A stretch of 53,777 nt of DNA, from positions 1-53,777 of the IMG/VR virus record IMGVR_UViG_3300036851_000252, one strand, 5' to 3'. This DNA is from a virus. Shown here one piece after another: positions 44,613 through 52,613 of the stretch; within the stretch, counting starts at the first letter, position 1, and every line of letters begins with the position of its first letter. Under the pieces are notes generated by a model, which was not told where the DNA came from, did no database searches, and saw only the letters and a program-made list of their open reading frames with translations. A program made the translations under genes and the position numbers.

Positions 44613-45308
44613 ATGAAACTTAATATCGAAATCAGAGCCGCAGAAGGCGGAGACGATAGCAAGCTTTTCGTTGGCGACTTAGCAAGTGCGTACATCAGAA
44701 TGGCTAACAAAGCTGGCTGAAAGTGTACCGTTCTTGAGAAGAAGCCAAGCGAGAAAGGCTTCTTTCAAATAGTCCTTCAAATCGAAGGCAACAATCTACA
44801 ACAACTGCACCATGAAGCTGGTGGACACCGTATACAACGCGTGCCTCCAACAGAACGGCATGGACGTGTGCAAACAAGCACAGTTACTGTTGCTGTGATT
44901 GATCCAAACAAGAACGTAGAGCATCCAAGTTTGAAACGTGATGAAAACGATTTCAAACTTGAGTGGTACTCAGGTTCTGGTTCGGGTGGTCAACACAGAA
45001 ATAAACATCAGAACAGTTGTAGAATAACCCATATTCCAACAGGAGTAGTGAAAACCGCACAAACGAGAAATCGCCAGTCCAGTGAGAAAGAGGCAAGGCA
45101 ATCCTTGTTAACCCACTTGGATAGCATGTACCATCAAGCTAAGCGAACCACATTTGATTCAGACCGTAAGGGTCAAGTAGGGTCAGGCATGCGTGGAGAT
45201 AAGATCCGCACATACCGTTTCCAAGATGATCGTGTTGAAGACCATCAGACAGGAAGAGGAGCTTCGTGTAAGAAGGTAATGGGTGGCAATTTTGAGAATT
45301 TGTGGTAA
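44613..45308 (+). CDS. RF1-like release factor with in-frame UGA at codon 36
   Basis: ATG 44613 with AAGGAG upstream. The frame reads NIEIRAAEGGDDSKLFV...AYIRMANKAG, then TGA (44718-44720), then KCTVLEKKPSEKGFF, GGHRIQRVPPTERHGR, SGSGGQHRNKHQN (GGQ at 125-127 if the TGA counts as one codon). This is a release factor lacking domain 1, with a PxT-type (RF1) decoding tripeptide. In RF1 the residue at the TGA position is Trp, so TGG to TGA explains it. No frameshift is needed. Either readthrough regulation or a pseudogene; a start at 44841 would lose conserved N-terminal parts. Confidence 0.82.
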
Positions 45309-45328
45309 TCAATGACGAGGATAAAAAT

Positions 45329-45559
45329 ATGCCGCGCAAATACGTATACACAGATCAGAAATCAGGCAAACAGTTGTTTGAAACAATTGTTGCCAACTAC
45401 GTGTCATCAGAAGATGTAGACAAGCAGATGTTTGAAAAGACAAAGCGTGATCCACGTTTGGATCCGTTCATCGAACGTAAAATCACTGTCGTTGGTGAGA
45501 CAGAAGTTAAACAAGGCGGTCGGTTCGACAAGAACAAGAAGACTAAAGGATTTGTATGA
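45329..45559 (+). CDS. Small basic protein
   Basis: 76 residues from ATG 45329, GAGG nine bases upstream. PRKYVYTDQKSGKQLFETI, KTKRDPRLDPFIERKITVVG and a basic end. ATGA overlap with the next gene. Not recognised. Confidence 0.74.
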   Translation: MPRKYVYTDQKSGKQLFETIVANYVSSEDVDKQMFEKTKRDPRLDPFIERKITVVGETEVKQGGRFDKNKKTKGFV

Positions 45560-45759
45560 AAGAAATTCCAATTTCAGCTGCAAAAGATATTGCTCACAAA
45601 TATGGCTATGATCAAATTGTAGTTATTGGTCGCAAGACTGGTGACAATGGTGGTGAACATGTCACAACGTACGGTGTAGATAAAGAGCACTGTGGCGTTG
45701 CTGCTCAGATTGGTGATTTTCTGAAATACAAAGTCATGGGATGGAAAAAGGAAAGCTAA
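45556..45759 (+). CDS. Small conserved-type phage protein
   Basis: 67 residues. ISAAKDIAHKYGYDQIVVIG, then GEHVTTYGVDKEHCGVAAQI. A short family I have seen in many large phages and some bacteria, function unknown. TAATG overlap with the ASCH gene. Confidence 0.76.
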   Translation: MKEIPISAAKDIAHKYGYDQIVVIGRKTGDNGGEHVTTYGVDKEHCGVAAQIGDFLKYKVMGWKKES

Positions 45760-46121
45760 TGTATATTTCACGTGCTCTTATAATCAAAACTCCTTGGACA
45801 GATCTTATCCTGAAGGGTGAGAAGACATGGGAGATCCGTGGCAGCAAAACAAATATTCGTGGTACGATCGGTATTATTGAATCAGGTACTGGTACGATCG
45901 TTGGAGCAGTAGATCTGATCGATTGTATCGGTCCATTGTCTGTTGAAGAGATGAATAAACACGGAAAGAAACATCAGCTAATAACACCAATGTACGCTGA
46001 CGAGATGCCATATCCTAAAACATATGCTTGGGTTGTTGACGGTCCCGTTAAGTTTAAGAAGCCCGTCCCGTATAACCATCCCATGGGCGCGGTGATCTGG
46101 GTTAATTTGGATAACACATGA
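45759..46121 (+). CDS. ASCH-domain protein
   Basis: 120 residues from ATG 45759, AAAGGA upstream. ALIIKTPWTDLILKGEKTWE, then RGTIGIIESGTGTIVGAVDL and KPVPYNHPMGAVIWVNL form the ASCH beta barrel, a domain related to PUA that binds RNA; one relative hydrolyses N4-acetylcytidine. Probably acts on RNA or nucleosides. ATGA overlap with the next gene. Confidence 0.85.
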   Translation: MYISRALIIKTPWTDLILKGEKTWEIRGSKTNIRGTIGIIESGTGTIVGAVDLIDCIGPLSVEEMNKHGKKHQLITPMYADEMPYPKTYAWVVDGPVKFKKPVPYNHPMGAVIWVNLDNT

Positions 46122-46354
46122 CTGAACCATCACATGATCTTGTTGGCCTAATGTTCGGTGGCACTAGCGATGAAGCTGAAGTAGTTCGGTGGTGCCGCAA
46201 TTGCGGCGCTGTTGTAATCGACCTTGAATATGATGGTCGTACCGCAGCAGGTGCCATCATGAAGATGCGTGTACCAACACTGACACAGGATACACACTGT
46301 CGTAGTCCAGATAAGTTGGAACATTACAGACAAACTGGAAAGAACCGTAAATAA
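46118..46354 (+). CDS. Small Cys-containing protein
   Basis: 78 residues, coupled by ATGA. SDEAEVVRWCRNCGAVVIDL with one CXXC, DGRTAAGAIMKMRVPT and a basic end HYRQTGKNRK. Similar short proteins accompany ASCH or tRNA regions in phages. Unknown. Ends four bases before tRNA-Arg. Confidence 0.74.
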   Translation: MTEPSHDLVGLMFGGTSDEAEVVRWCRNCGAVVIDLEYDGRTAAGAIMKMRVPTLTQDTHCRSPDKLEHYRQTGKNRK

Positions 46355-46357
46355 TTT

Positions 46358-46430
46358 GCCCCTATAACTCAGTGGCCAGAGTACGTCGCTTCGAACGACG
46401 GAGTCGGGAGTTCAAGTCTCTCTAGGGGTG
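46358..46430 (+). tRNA. tRNA-Arg(TCG), second copy
   Basis: Acceptor GCCCCTA/TAGGGGT, anticodon stem CGTCG/CGACG with loop CTTCGAA, T loop TTCAAGT, G73. CCA is not encoded (CTA follows). Confidence 0.88.
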
Positions 46431-46449
46431 CTAACAAGGAGAATGATAG

Positions 46450-46767
46450 ATGGGTTGGATTGGTGTAGACTTAGATGGCACACTAGCTGTGTATGATAGT
46501 TGGAAAGGTGGAGAGATTGGTGAGCCAGTTCCTGCCATGGCGTTTCGAGTCAGAAAATGGTTAGCAGATGGAAAAGAGGTTCGCATCATGACAGCTCGTG
46601 CTTCAGTTCCTGAATTGATTCCGGCTATTGAAACATGGTGCGAGACGCACTTCGGCAAGAAGCTTCCTGTTACGAATGTCAAAGACTTTTCAATGATTGA
46701 ACTTTGGGACGATCGTGCTATCCAGGTTGAGCCAAATACTGGACGTAGGATGGATGGAAAAGACTAA
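46450..46767 (+). CDS. HAD-family phosphatase-like protein
   Basis: 105 residues, AAGGAG upstream. GVDLDGTLAVYDSWKGGEIG has the HAD DxDGT nucleophile; VRIMTARASV supplies motif II; NVKDFSMIELWDDRAIQVEP supplies the last acidic motif. Small HAD proteins of this type are common in phages; substrate unknown, possibly nucleotide or nucleic-acid 3' phosphate. Confidence 0.85.
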   Translation: MGWIGVDLDGTLAVYDSWKGGEIGEPVPAMAFRVRKWLADGKEVRIMTARASVPELIPAIETWCETHFGKKLPVTNVKDFSMIELWDDRAIQVEPNTGRRMDGKD

Positions 46768-46770
46768 ATA
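46764..46770 (+). promoter_or_regulatory. Late-type promoter (CTAAATA)
   Basis: CTAAATA overlaps the preceding stop. A CCAC-6-GTGG hairpin with a T run (about 46788-46812) follows in the leader of the next gene. Confidence 0.45.
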
Positions 46771-46823
46771 GTGATGAATAAGAGAAACCACGCATTTGTG
46801 GTGGCTTTTTGGGGAACATACTG

Positions 46824-47144
46824 ATGGCAACGAATATCAATCTTACATGGATTAACCCAACCAGCCGCATTAACAACGATCCGTTGAATCCATCAGAATT
46901 CACGACAACTATAGAACACATGGATCCAGGTGAAGGTAACTGGACTGTTATCGCATCAGATATCGACAGCAGTGTTACAGCATATGCATTTTTGAATGCT
47001 GCTACTGGACTTCACAAATTCCGCATATATGCGGTAGATATCAGTGATGTGCGTGTGAGTCATTTTGCTATGGTCAATGCTACAATTCATGAACCACGTC
47101 CATCATCAAGAGCCGCAGTAAGCGCGACAATTGTTACTACGTAA
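46824..47144 (+). CDS. Single Fn3/Ig-like virion decoration protein
   Basis: 106 residues from ATG 46824. INLTWINPTSRINNDPLNPS, EFTTTIEHMDPGEGNWTVI, SVTAYAFLNAATGLHKFRIY match a fibronectin type III repeat (conserved Trp and Tyr). Such single domains decorate heads or tails of T4-like phages. A late-type promoter lies upstream. Confidence 0.78.
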   Translation: MATNINLTWINPTSRINNDPLNPSEFTTTIEHMDPGEGNWTVIASDIDSSVTAYAFLNAATGLHKFRIYAVDISDVRVSHFAMVNATIHEPRPSSRAAVSATIVTT

Positions 47145-47191
47145 CCCTATTAAAATTGTTGCCATCTTAAACTAACCATATATACTATGGC

Positions 47192-47266
47192 TTGCTGTTG
47201 CGTAGGGAAGGGTTACTTCATACTTTTTGTATAAAACAAGCTCTCTTTTCGACTTTGACTCAGCAA
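47192..47266 (+). ncRNA. Y-RNA-like RNA 6, minimal form upstream of Ro60
   Basis: Outer stem TTGCT (47192-47196)/AGCAA (47262-47266), GTTG/CGAC, loop CGTAGGG, helix AAGGG (47208-47212)/CTCTT (47243-47247), bulge TTTGACTC. The apical part is only an ATAC-5-GTAT hairpin; no tRNA module. Confidence 0.8.
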
Positions 47267-47400
47267 CTTATTTTAGGCGCCGAAAGGCTAGGGAATTACA
47301 ACCCCGAATCAACCAAGTTGTAAGACTAGATGTGACGATCAACTGTGAAGTTCTGCAGTCAGAACGGAGTTGGTTACATCGAACGAATATACAAATATAC
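47267..47400 (+). other. Non-coding spacer between two Y-RNA-like RNAs
   Basis: No gene. Contains short inverted repeats (for example GTTC...GAAC). May hold promoters for the second RNA. Confidence 0.3.
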
Positions 47401-47482
47401 GTCCGTTGCGTAGTGAACAGATACTTCATATTAAAGCCTCACGGCTTTGCCAAAAAAGACTGTTTGCGAATTTGACTCGGCC
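47401..47482 (+). ncRNA. Y-RNA-like RNA 7, minimal form upstream of Ro60
   Basis: GTCC/GGCC outer stem (one mismatch, extended by ATATA/TATAT outside), GTTG/CGAA, loop CGTAGTG, perfect helix AACAG (47416-47420)/CTGTT (47460-47464), bulge TTTGACTC. Apical AAAGCC-4-GGCTTT hairpin. Ends 98 bases before the Ro60 start. Confidence 0.75.
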
Positions 47483-47580
47483 ATATATGAAAGAATTCTG
47501 TAGATGCACTCGCATCTCCGAACATGTCATATGCCTGTCATTGCATCGGTCGTAATAACCAAAGATGATAGGAGAACGAT

Positions 47581-49140
47581 ATGACAAAGTTGAATCAGAA
47601 GGGCGTATCGCGCCGCGCTACAGCACCAGTTGCAGTTAGCTACAATGGAAATCCACAGTTTGCACAGACAGAAGCTTTTGCTCTGTATGATCTTGTTGTG
47701 TCTCATTTCTTCGGAAAGGACACATTCTATGAATCAAACGATGAGCGCTTGAAGCGTCTTGAGACATTAGTTGCCGGCGTTGTTTCAACAGGCAACTTGC
47801 ACTTCATCGCAAACACAATTGTCAATGCTCGTCATGTGATGAACATGCGTTCTATGCCTCTTGTCCTTGCAGTACATTTTGCGAAGGCTCTTCGTGATCA
47901 GAACAAGCAGTACCCACACCTTCGTGAAGTCATTCGTGACGTAATCGGTCGTGCCGATCAGATCACTGATTTGTACGCTGTAGCTCTTGGTGTCTTCGGT
48001 TCGAAGAACAAGATTCCACTTGCTATCAAGCGTGGTGTTGCCGATGCGTTCAACAAGTTCAACGAGTACCAGTTCGCTAAGTACAACTCAAAGGCTGCTG
48101 TGAAGCTTAAGGACGTTCTTCGTATCGTCCACCCAAAGGGTTCAACTGAAGAGCAGGGTGCGTTGTTCAAGCGTATCATGACAGACACAATGGCTGTGGC
48201 TGACACGTGGGAAGCAAAGCTTTCACAGAACGGTCAGCTTGATGAGAAGGAAAAGAAGTCAAAGGCCGACCTTTGGGGCGATATGCTTGCAAAGGGCAAG
48301 GGGTTTGGTTACATGGCATTGCTTCGTAACCTTCGCAACATGTGGGAAGCTCCAATCACAGATGCAAACAAGGCAATCGTTTACGAGCGTCTTGCAGATC
48401 CAGCTGAAGTGAAGAAGAGCAAGCAGTTCCCATTCCGTTTCGTCAATGCAATGACAAACGTTGCTCAGTTTGGTGACTCGAAGTTGAAGCGTGCATTGTC
48501 TCGCGCCGTTGATGCCAGCCTTGGTAACTTGCCACAGCTTGGCAACGGTGTTTGGATCATCATCGACTGCTCAGGCAGCATGGGTGGTGAGCGTTTCGAG
48601 AACGCATCATTGTTTGCCGCAGCCCTTGCAAAGGCCAACGCTGATGCTAAGAACGTTGCAGTAACAATGTTCAGCGACAACGCTAAGCACGTTACGTTCA
48701 ATGGAGACAATCCTGTGTTGACGATTCAGGAAGGCTTCAAGAAGGAAATCTATGGTGGTGGCACCAACCTTCAGGCAGCTTTGGAATTGAAGAGCAAGCT
48801 TGGCTTTGAGCCAGACACTGTTATCGTGATCAGCGATATGCAGGTCAATGCATTGTCAGGCAGCCGCTATGGATCACGTGTAAACGTTGGTTCATTGTTC
48901 AAGTCAGGTACTGTCAAGGTTGCTATTAACGTAGCAGGCTATGCCAACACACCACTTACCGATCTTGATGGCTGGTATCAGTTGACGGGTTGGTCGGATC
49001 GTATCTTTGACTTCATCCCAGCAATGCGTGAGAAGCAGAGTGTCGTTCAGACATTGTCAACCCGTTATGAGGGTATCCCTAAGAGGGTAAAGACGGTTGA
49101 GGTCGAGGAAGTCGACGAAGTTGAAAAGGAAGCTGAATAA
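47581..49140 (+). CDS. rsr: Ro60/Rsr (TROVE plus vWA) RNA-binding protein
   Basis: 519 residues, TAGGAGA upstream. N-terminal about 320 residues are alpha-helical HEAT-like TROVE (LKRLETLVAGVVSTGNLHF, ARHVMNMRSMPLVLAVHFAK, REVIRDVIGRADQITDLYAV), then a vWA domain with MIDAS DCSGSM (Asp329, Ser331, Ser333), TMFSDNAKHV, GGGTNLQAAL and IVISDMQVN. Acidic tail. Ro60 rings hold Y RNAs and guide exonucleases or sort misfolded RNA. Two Y-RNA-like genes lie directly upstream and five in the tRNA array, the strongest context evidence for a phage Ro-Y RNA particle. Followed by a terminator. Confidence 0.95.
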   Translation: MTKLNQKGVSRRATAPVAVSYNGNPQFAQTEAFALYDLVVSHFFGKDTFYESNDERLKRLETLVAGVVSTGNLHFIANTIVNARHVMNMRSMPLVLAVHFAKALRDQNKQYPHLREVIRDVIGRADQITDLYAVALGVFGSKNKIPLAIKRGVADAFNKFNEYQFAKYNSKAAVKLKDVLRIVHPKGSTEEQGALFKRIMTDTMAVADTWEAKLSQNGQLDEKEKKSKADLWGDMLAKGKGFGYMALLRNLRNMWEAPITDANKAIVYERLADPAEVKKSKQFPFRFVNAMTNVAQFGDSKLKRALSRAVDASLGNLPQLGNGVWIIIDCSGSMGGERFENASLFAAALAKANADAKNVAVTMFSDNAKHVTFNGDNPVLTIQEGFKKEIYGGGTNLQAALELKSKLGFEPDTVIVISDMQVNALSGSRYGSRVNVGSLFKSGTVKVAINVAGYANTPLTDLDGWYQLTGWSDRIFDFIPAMREKQSVVQTLSTRYEGIPKRVKTVEVEEVDEVEKEAE

Positions 49141-49150
49141 GCTGTAAACT

Positions 49151-49177
49151 AGGGGCCTGAAAAGGCCCCTTTTTATT
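49151..49177 (+). terminator. Intrinsic terminator
   Basis: AGGGGCC-6-GGCCCCT then TTTTA, after rsr. Confidence 0.88.
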
Positions 49178-49187
49178 GGAGACGCTT

Positions 49188-49337
49188 ATGTCACTTACAG
49201 AGATCGTCGCTTGCATTCCAGCAGCATTTGGTGCTCTACTCTTCATTGGTTTCTTGTGTGCTGAATTTACACGGCCAGATGAAACAGAAATTTATGATGA
49301 GTATCGTCTGTGGGTCACAAAAGGGATCCACAAATGA
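49188..49337 (+). CDS. Small membrane protein, 49 residues
   Basis: ATG 49188 with TTGGAGA upstream. Transmembrane segment VACIPAAFGALLFIGFLC, then acidic FTRPDETEIYDEYR. ATGA overlap with the next gene. Unknown. Confidence 0.65.
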   Translation: MSLTEIVACIPAAFGALLFIGFLCAEFTRPDETEIYDEYRLWVTKGIHK

Positions 49338-49537
49338 AAAATCCAAAAACATTAACACCACAAGAACGTCTTGCTCGTATCGCAGAAATTATCGTCAATG
49401 TAGACGATCGCTGTATGGCATACGATGGTGCTGTCGGCGACACACTCGAAGAAATGACCAAAGATGAGATTCGTGAGATCTATCAAATGGCGATCGGCAA
49501 AAAGATCAAATATACTGTCGATTATAAGGAGCAATAA
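49334..49537 (+). CDS. Small acidic helical protein
   Basis: 67 residues from ATG 49334. TPQERLARIAEIIVNVDDRC and DEIREIYQMAIGKKIKY. Unknown, coupled to the small membrane gene. Confidence 0.72.
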   Translation: MKNPKTLTPQERLARIAEIIVNVDDRCMAYDGAVGDTLEEMTKDEIREIYQMAIGKKIKYTVDYKEQ

Positions 49538-49540
49538 GAA

Positions 49541-49810
49541 ATGAACATCATCGAGAAATTAGGAATTGATTTGCCGGCTGTGACTACTATGGTAGATGAG
49601 TACAACCAGTACTTGATTCAATACACCGTCAAGATGCAGGAATTGTTAGGAGATAAACTTCCATCAGTTGTAATTAACAATCTCACCGATGACGAACTTG
49701 CTGAATTGGTAGCCTTATTGCCACCTGATATGTTCTATCGAAATGAACTAAAGTTCATGTTGAAGATTCGCAAAGAGCGACAACAAAATGAATACAAGTT
49801 AGGTATCTAA
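49541..49810 (+). CDS. Small helical protein
   Basis: 89 residues, AAGGAGCAATAAGAA upstream. PAVTTMVDEYNQYLIQYTVK, then DELAELVALLPPDMFYRNEL. Unknown. Next gene starts on the following base. Confidence 0.74.
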   Translation: MNIIEKLGIDLPAVTTMVDEYNQYLIQYTVKMQELLGDKLPSVVINNLTDDELAELVALLPPDMFYRNELKFMLKIRKERQQNEYKLGI

Positions 49811-50296
49811 ATGGATATCATTAAGCCACCAAACAAGATTCGCATCTACGAAAATGAACCATCTGTTTTCTTGGCTGGTTCAATCGAGATGGGAGTAGCT
49901 AGACATTGGCAGGATGAGTTCACTGCTGAGCTTCAGATCCTTTTCCCTGATGAGGGGGTGATCTTGAATCCACGGCGCGTGGAGTGGGATTCATCGTGGG
50001 AGCAGAAAGAAGATAATCCAAAGTTTGCTGAGCAAGTAAACTGGGAATTAGATGCTCTAGATCGTTGTGGCCATATTGTAATGTATTTTGATCCTAACAC
50101 CAAGAGTCCAATTTCATTATTAGAACTTGGGCTGTATGCCAGCAGTGGTAAACTACTTGTTTGCTGTCCAGAAGGATTCTGGCGAAAGGGAAATGTGGAT
50201 ATTGTATGCACCCGATACAATATACCAAAGGTTTCATCATTGAAGGAAGCAGCAATTTACATTGCTACGAGAACATATCCGCACATCTATGCTTAA
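49811..50296 (+). CDS. Nucleoside 2-deoxyribosyltransferase-like protein
   Basis: 161 residues. VFLAGSIEMGVARHWQDEF, VILNPRRVEWDSSWEQ, FAEQVNWELDALDRCGHIV, SPISLLELGLYA and FWRKGNVDIVCTRYN fit the nucleoside 2-deoxyribosyltransferase-like fold of phages; the Glu in LLELG is the likely catalytic acid. It may salvage bases or act on modified nucleotides. Overlaps the next gene by eight bases. Confidence 0.85.
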   Translation: MDIIKPPNKIRIYENEPSVFLAGSIEMGVARHWQDEFTAELQILFPDEGVILNPRRVEWDSSWEQKEDNPKFAEQVNWELDALDRCGHIVMYFDPNTKSPISLLELGLYASSGKLLVCCPEGFWRKGNVDIVCTRYNIPKVSSLKEAAIYIATRTYPHIYA

Positions 50297-51071
50297 GTTG
50301 AACCAACACACAGATTTGATTTGGTCAATCACAAGCGAAAAGAAAGAAGTAATCGCACGTACATTCATTCGCTTTCAAGAATTCTATGAGAATCCTGTTT
50401 TCAAAGGTAAGAAAGGATTCACAGTAGCAGACATTGAACAGTGGTGGACTAAAAAGTGTGAAGATGAGAAAGAGGCAGAAGATTACTACTCATATTGGTC
50501 GGGTTTCAATATTCCCGGTTGGGTTATTTTTGAATTCCTGAAGACCAAGTCTTTTCATCCGTTAACAGAACTGGAACAAGAGATGATCGATTTGCTTGAA
50601 GTGATTCCAGCAAAAGATCTGGCTAACGGCATTATACTTGGCGTTGGCGACGACACCGATGATGTGTTCGATCATGAATTTGCTCATGGCCTGTATAGCA
50701 CCAACAAAGCGTACAACCATCGGCAGTTAGACAACTTGTGGGACCTTGAGAAGTACCACCCAAAAGTGTATGCCAAGTTCAAACAAGAACTATTGGATCT
50801 TGGATACCACGAATCTGTAATACAGGATGAAATTCATGCATACTGTTCAACATACGTATGGTATCTGACAAAGGAGTACTCAGAGATCTTTGGTTCAGAT
50901 GTAGATAAGATCACATCTGGCTTTGTACGAACTTTTGAGTTCTACAAGAGTCAGAATGTACCTACTCTGTTAAAGGAATCCTTAGCGAACCGAGTTAGCT
51001 TGGCCGATAGAGTACGCGCGATTTTTCCAACCCTTCTCAAATACCTTAAGAGATGGTTTGTTCGCAATTAG
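50289..51071 (+). CDS. Putative HEXXH metalloprotease-like protein
   Basis: 260 residues from ATG 50289. HEFAH at residues 129-133 (VFDHEFAHGLYSTN) is a HEXXH zinc site, and ESVIQDEIHAYCSTY further on offers a third ligand acid. Trp-rich N-terminal half. Similar proteins occur in large phages and bacteria; protease activity is inferred only. Its last 90 bases overlap the convergent endolysin gene. Confidence 0.72.
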   Translation: MLKLNQHTDLIWSITSEKKEVIARTFIRFQEFYENPVFKGKKGFTVADIEQWWTKKCEDEKEAEDYYSYWSGFNIPGWVIFEFLKTKSFHPLTELEQEMIDLLEVIPAKDLANGIILGVGDDTDDVFDHEFAHGLYSTNKAYNHRQLDNLWDLEKYHPKVYAKFKQELLDLGYHESVIQDEIHAYCSTYVWYLTKEYSEIFGSDVDKITSGFVRTFEFYKSQNVPTLLKESLANRVSLADRVRAIFPTLLKYLKRWFVRN

Positions 51072-51554
51072 TCTCTGATAGAAACCATAGGCTTCATTAC
51101 AGTAAGCAGTGATTAGTTTCTGCTCCTGATCACCATCGCCAATTGCATTTAGTGTTGCGAAAGAAGCATTACCGAGCATACCATCAACTGTTAAGCGCAA
51201 ACTAAATGCTTTGTTCATTGCTTCCTGAAGAAGAATATGTGCACGCTTTGCTCCCATGTTGACTGACAAGTCGAACACCTTTGTAGCAATCGTTTGATCG
51301 TTGATCATACCGTACTTGTACTTGTCCCACCAAGCTGTTTTGTATACTCTCTTAGCATCTTCGACGGACATGTTCTTGATGTCTTCACGATCGATATCAC
51401 CGTCGTGATCGAAGTCGCCTACTGTTAGTGGCATCTCCTGAAGGAAGCGGAGGCTGACACCATAATTAGTTGCACCACCTGGATCGTTAGGGTTGTTAAC
51501 GTAACCGCCTTCATGTTTAAGTAAAAGATTTATTGCTTTGTCAAAAGTGGACAT
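50982..51554 (-). CDS. Endolysin, GH108 N-acetylmuramidase family
   Basis: 190 residues, minus strand. KHEGGYVNNPNDPGGATNYG includes the catalytic Glu of GH108 lysozymes; WWDKYKYGMI, KVFDLSVNMGAKRAH and the C-terminal peptidoglycan-binding-3-type part (AYCNEAYGFYQRLI) follow. DFDHDGDIDREDI is an EF-hand-like calcium loop. It cuts peptidoglycan at lysis. AGGAGA ribosome site and a late promoter lie upstream. Confidence 0.93.
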   Translation of the reverse strand: MSTFDKAINLLLKHEGGYVNNPNDPGGATNYGVSLRFLQEMPLTVGDFDHDGDIDREDIKNMSVEDAKRVYKTAWWDKYKYGMINDQTIATKVFDLSVNMGAKRAHILLQEAMNKAFSLRLTVDGMLGNASFATLNAIGDGDQEQKLITAYCNEAYGFYQRLIANKPSLKVFEKGWKNRAYSIGQANSVR

Positions 51555-51583
51555 GGTAGGATATCTCCTATAGATTAGGTTAC

Positions 51584-51591
51584 TATTTACC
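51584..51591 (-). promoter_or_regulatory. Late-type promoter, minus strand (GGTAAATA)
   Basis: GGTAAATA followed by GTAACC and AGGAGA before the endolysin ATG. Confidence 0.5.
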
Positions 51592-51611
51592 AGAACACCA
51601 AGGAAACCCTC

Positions 51612-52007
51612 ATGTCAAGACCCAGAAAGACCATTTGGATCACACTCCAATTCGAAGGCATTCACAAATACCCAGCTGCTTTAGAGAATCCAGCTCTTAA
51701 AGACGTAGACTTCCTTGGTTATCCACATCGCCACCAATTCCACGTGAAAGCAGAACTTGAAGTGTTCCACGATGATCGTGACTTAGAATTCATTCTGGTG
51801 AAGAGAGATCTGCAGAAGTCAATCCTGTCAGGCATTCTTCAGCTAGATCACAAGAGTTGTGAGATGATCTCTGACGACATCGCCAACTACCTCAAAGCAA
51901 AATATCCAAAGCGTTGGATCTGCATTGATGTATCAGAAGATGGTGAAAATGGATGCCATTGCGAGTATCCAGTTCAGAAGTTCTTTGGTGATGGCGGTGC
52001 AATGTGA
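51612..52007 (+). CDS. QueD/PTPS-like protein
   Basis: 131 residues, AAGGAAACCC before ATG. FLGYPHRHQFHVKAELEV resembles the zinc-binding HxHxY/F motif of 6-pyruvoyl/6-carboxy-tetrahydropterin synthase; LQLDHKSCEMISDDIANYL and ICIDVSEDGENGCHCEY follow as LDH..(C)E..A.Y and the Glu strand of the family. QueD is the step after GTP cyclohydrolase in 7-deazaguanine synthesis. The catalytic Cys-rich motif is not clear, so the reaction is not certain. Confidence 0.62.
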   Translation: MSRPRKTIWITLQFEGIHKYPAALENPALKDVDFLGYPHRHQFHVKAELEVFHDDRDLEFILVKRDLQKSILSGILQLDHKSCEMISDDIANYLKAKYPKRWICIDVSEDGENGCHCEYPVQKFFGDGGAM

Positions 52008-52234
52008 GCTCAAGTTCAGGGTTCATTCGTTTTACTGATCCTCTCGATCGTGAACAGTTCCTCCTGCAGATCAATGCTGTATTGGGTGTCGATCATTTGT
52101 TCACTGAAGCCACAGACAAATGCATGTTGTTGTATCAAGATCTACATGACACATACATGCATGAGGTTCGTTGTATAGCACATAACTTTAGAGGTGAAAT
52201 TATTGACAATTTCACCTACGAACCTTTGGTATGA
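52004..52234 (+). CDS. Small acidic protein, GTG start
   Basis: 76 residues, GTGA overlap with the previous stop. SGFIRFTDPLDREQFLLQIN, then CMLLYQDLHDTYMHEVRC. Unknown. Confidence 0.66.
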   Translation: MSSSSGFIRFTDPLDREQFLLQINAVLGVDHLFTEATDKCMLLYQDLHDTYMHEVRCIAHNFRGEIIDNFTYEPLV

Positions 52235-52292
52235 CCGTATATCCCTAACTACGTTTGATGGATAGTCGAAGGGAAAGTCTTAAGGGGACACA

Positions 52293-52613
52293 ATGAAGAA
52301 GCAGAAAGTTCTAACACCTGAACAAGAAGAACAATTGGAATTCAAAAAGAATTTACGTCGATTAAACAATGGTTGGGAACTCCATTGTTGGCGAATGTCC
52401 TCGCCTCACAACTATTGGTTGACAGGCAAGCAATCAAATTCTGAACATCATCTTGATCGAAAAGCCGGTTTCAAGCTGGTACAGTATGTTGAAGGGAAGC
52501 AGTTTCGCAAGTATGAAAGCGAAGAGACAGTGCCATACTACAGTCTTAGACCAAGTCGCAAACCTGCGTTTGACTCTTATCAAGCACAAGAGACAATTTG
52601 GAGACGATATTAA
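52293..52613 (+). CDS. Small basic protein
   Basis: 106 residues, AAGGGGACAC upstream. TPEQEEQLEFKKNLRRLNNG, HCWRMSSPHNYWLTG and a basic, aromatic C-terminus. Not recognised. TAATG overlap with the DpdA-like gene. Confidence 0.74.
   Translation: MKKQKVLTPEQEEQLEFKKNLRRLNNGWELHCWRMSSPHNYWLTGKQSNSEHHLDRKAGFKLVQYVEGKQFRKYESEETVPYYSLRPSRKPAFDSYQAQETIWRRY

Noticed and set aside
44613-45308. RF2-type programmed +1 frameshift
   Set aside because: The zero frame stays open and homologous after the TGA, so no shift is required.
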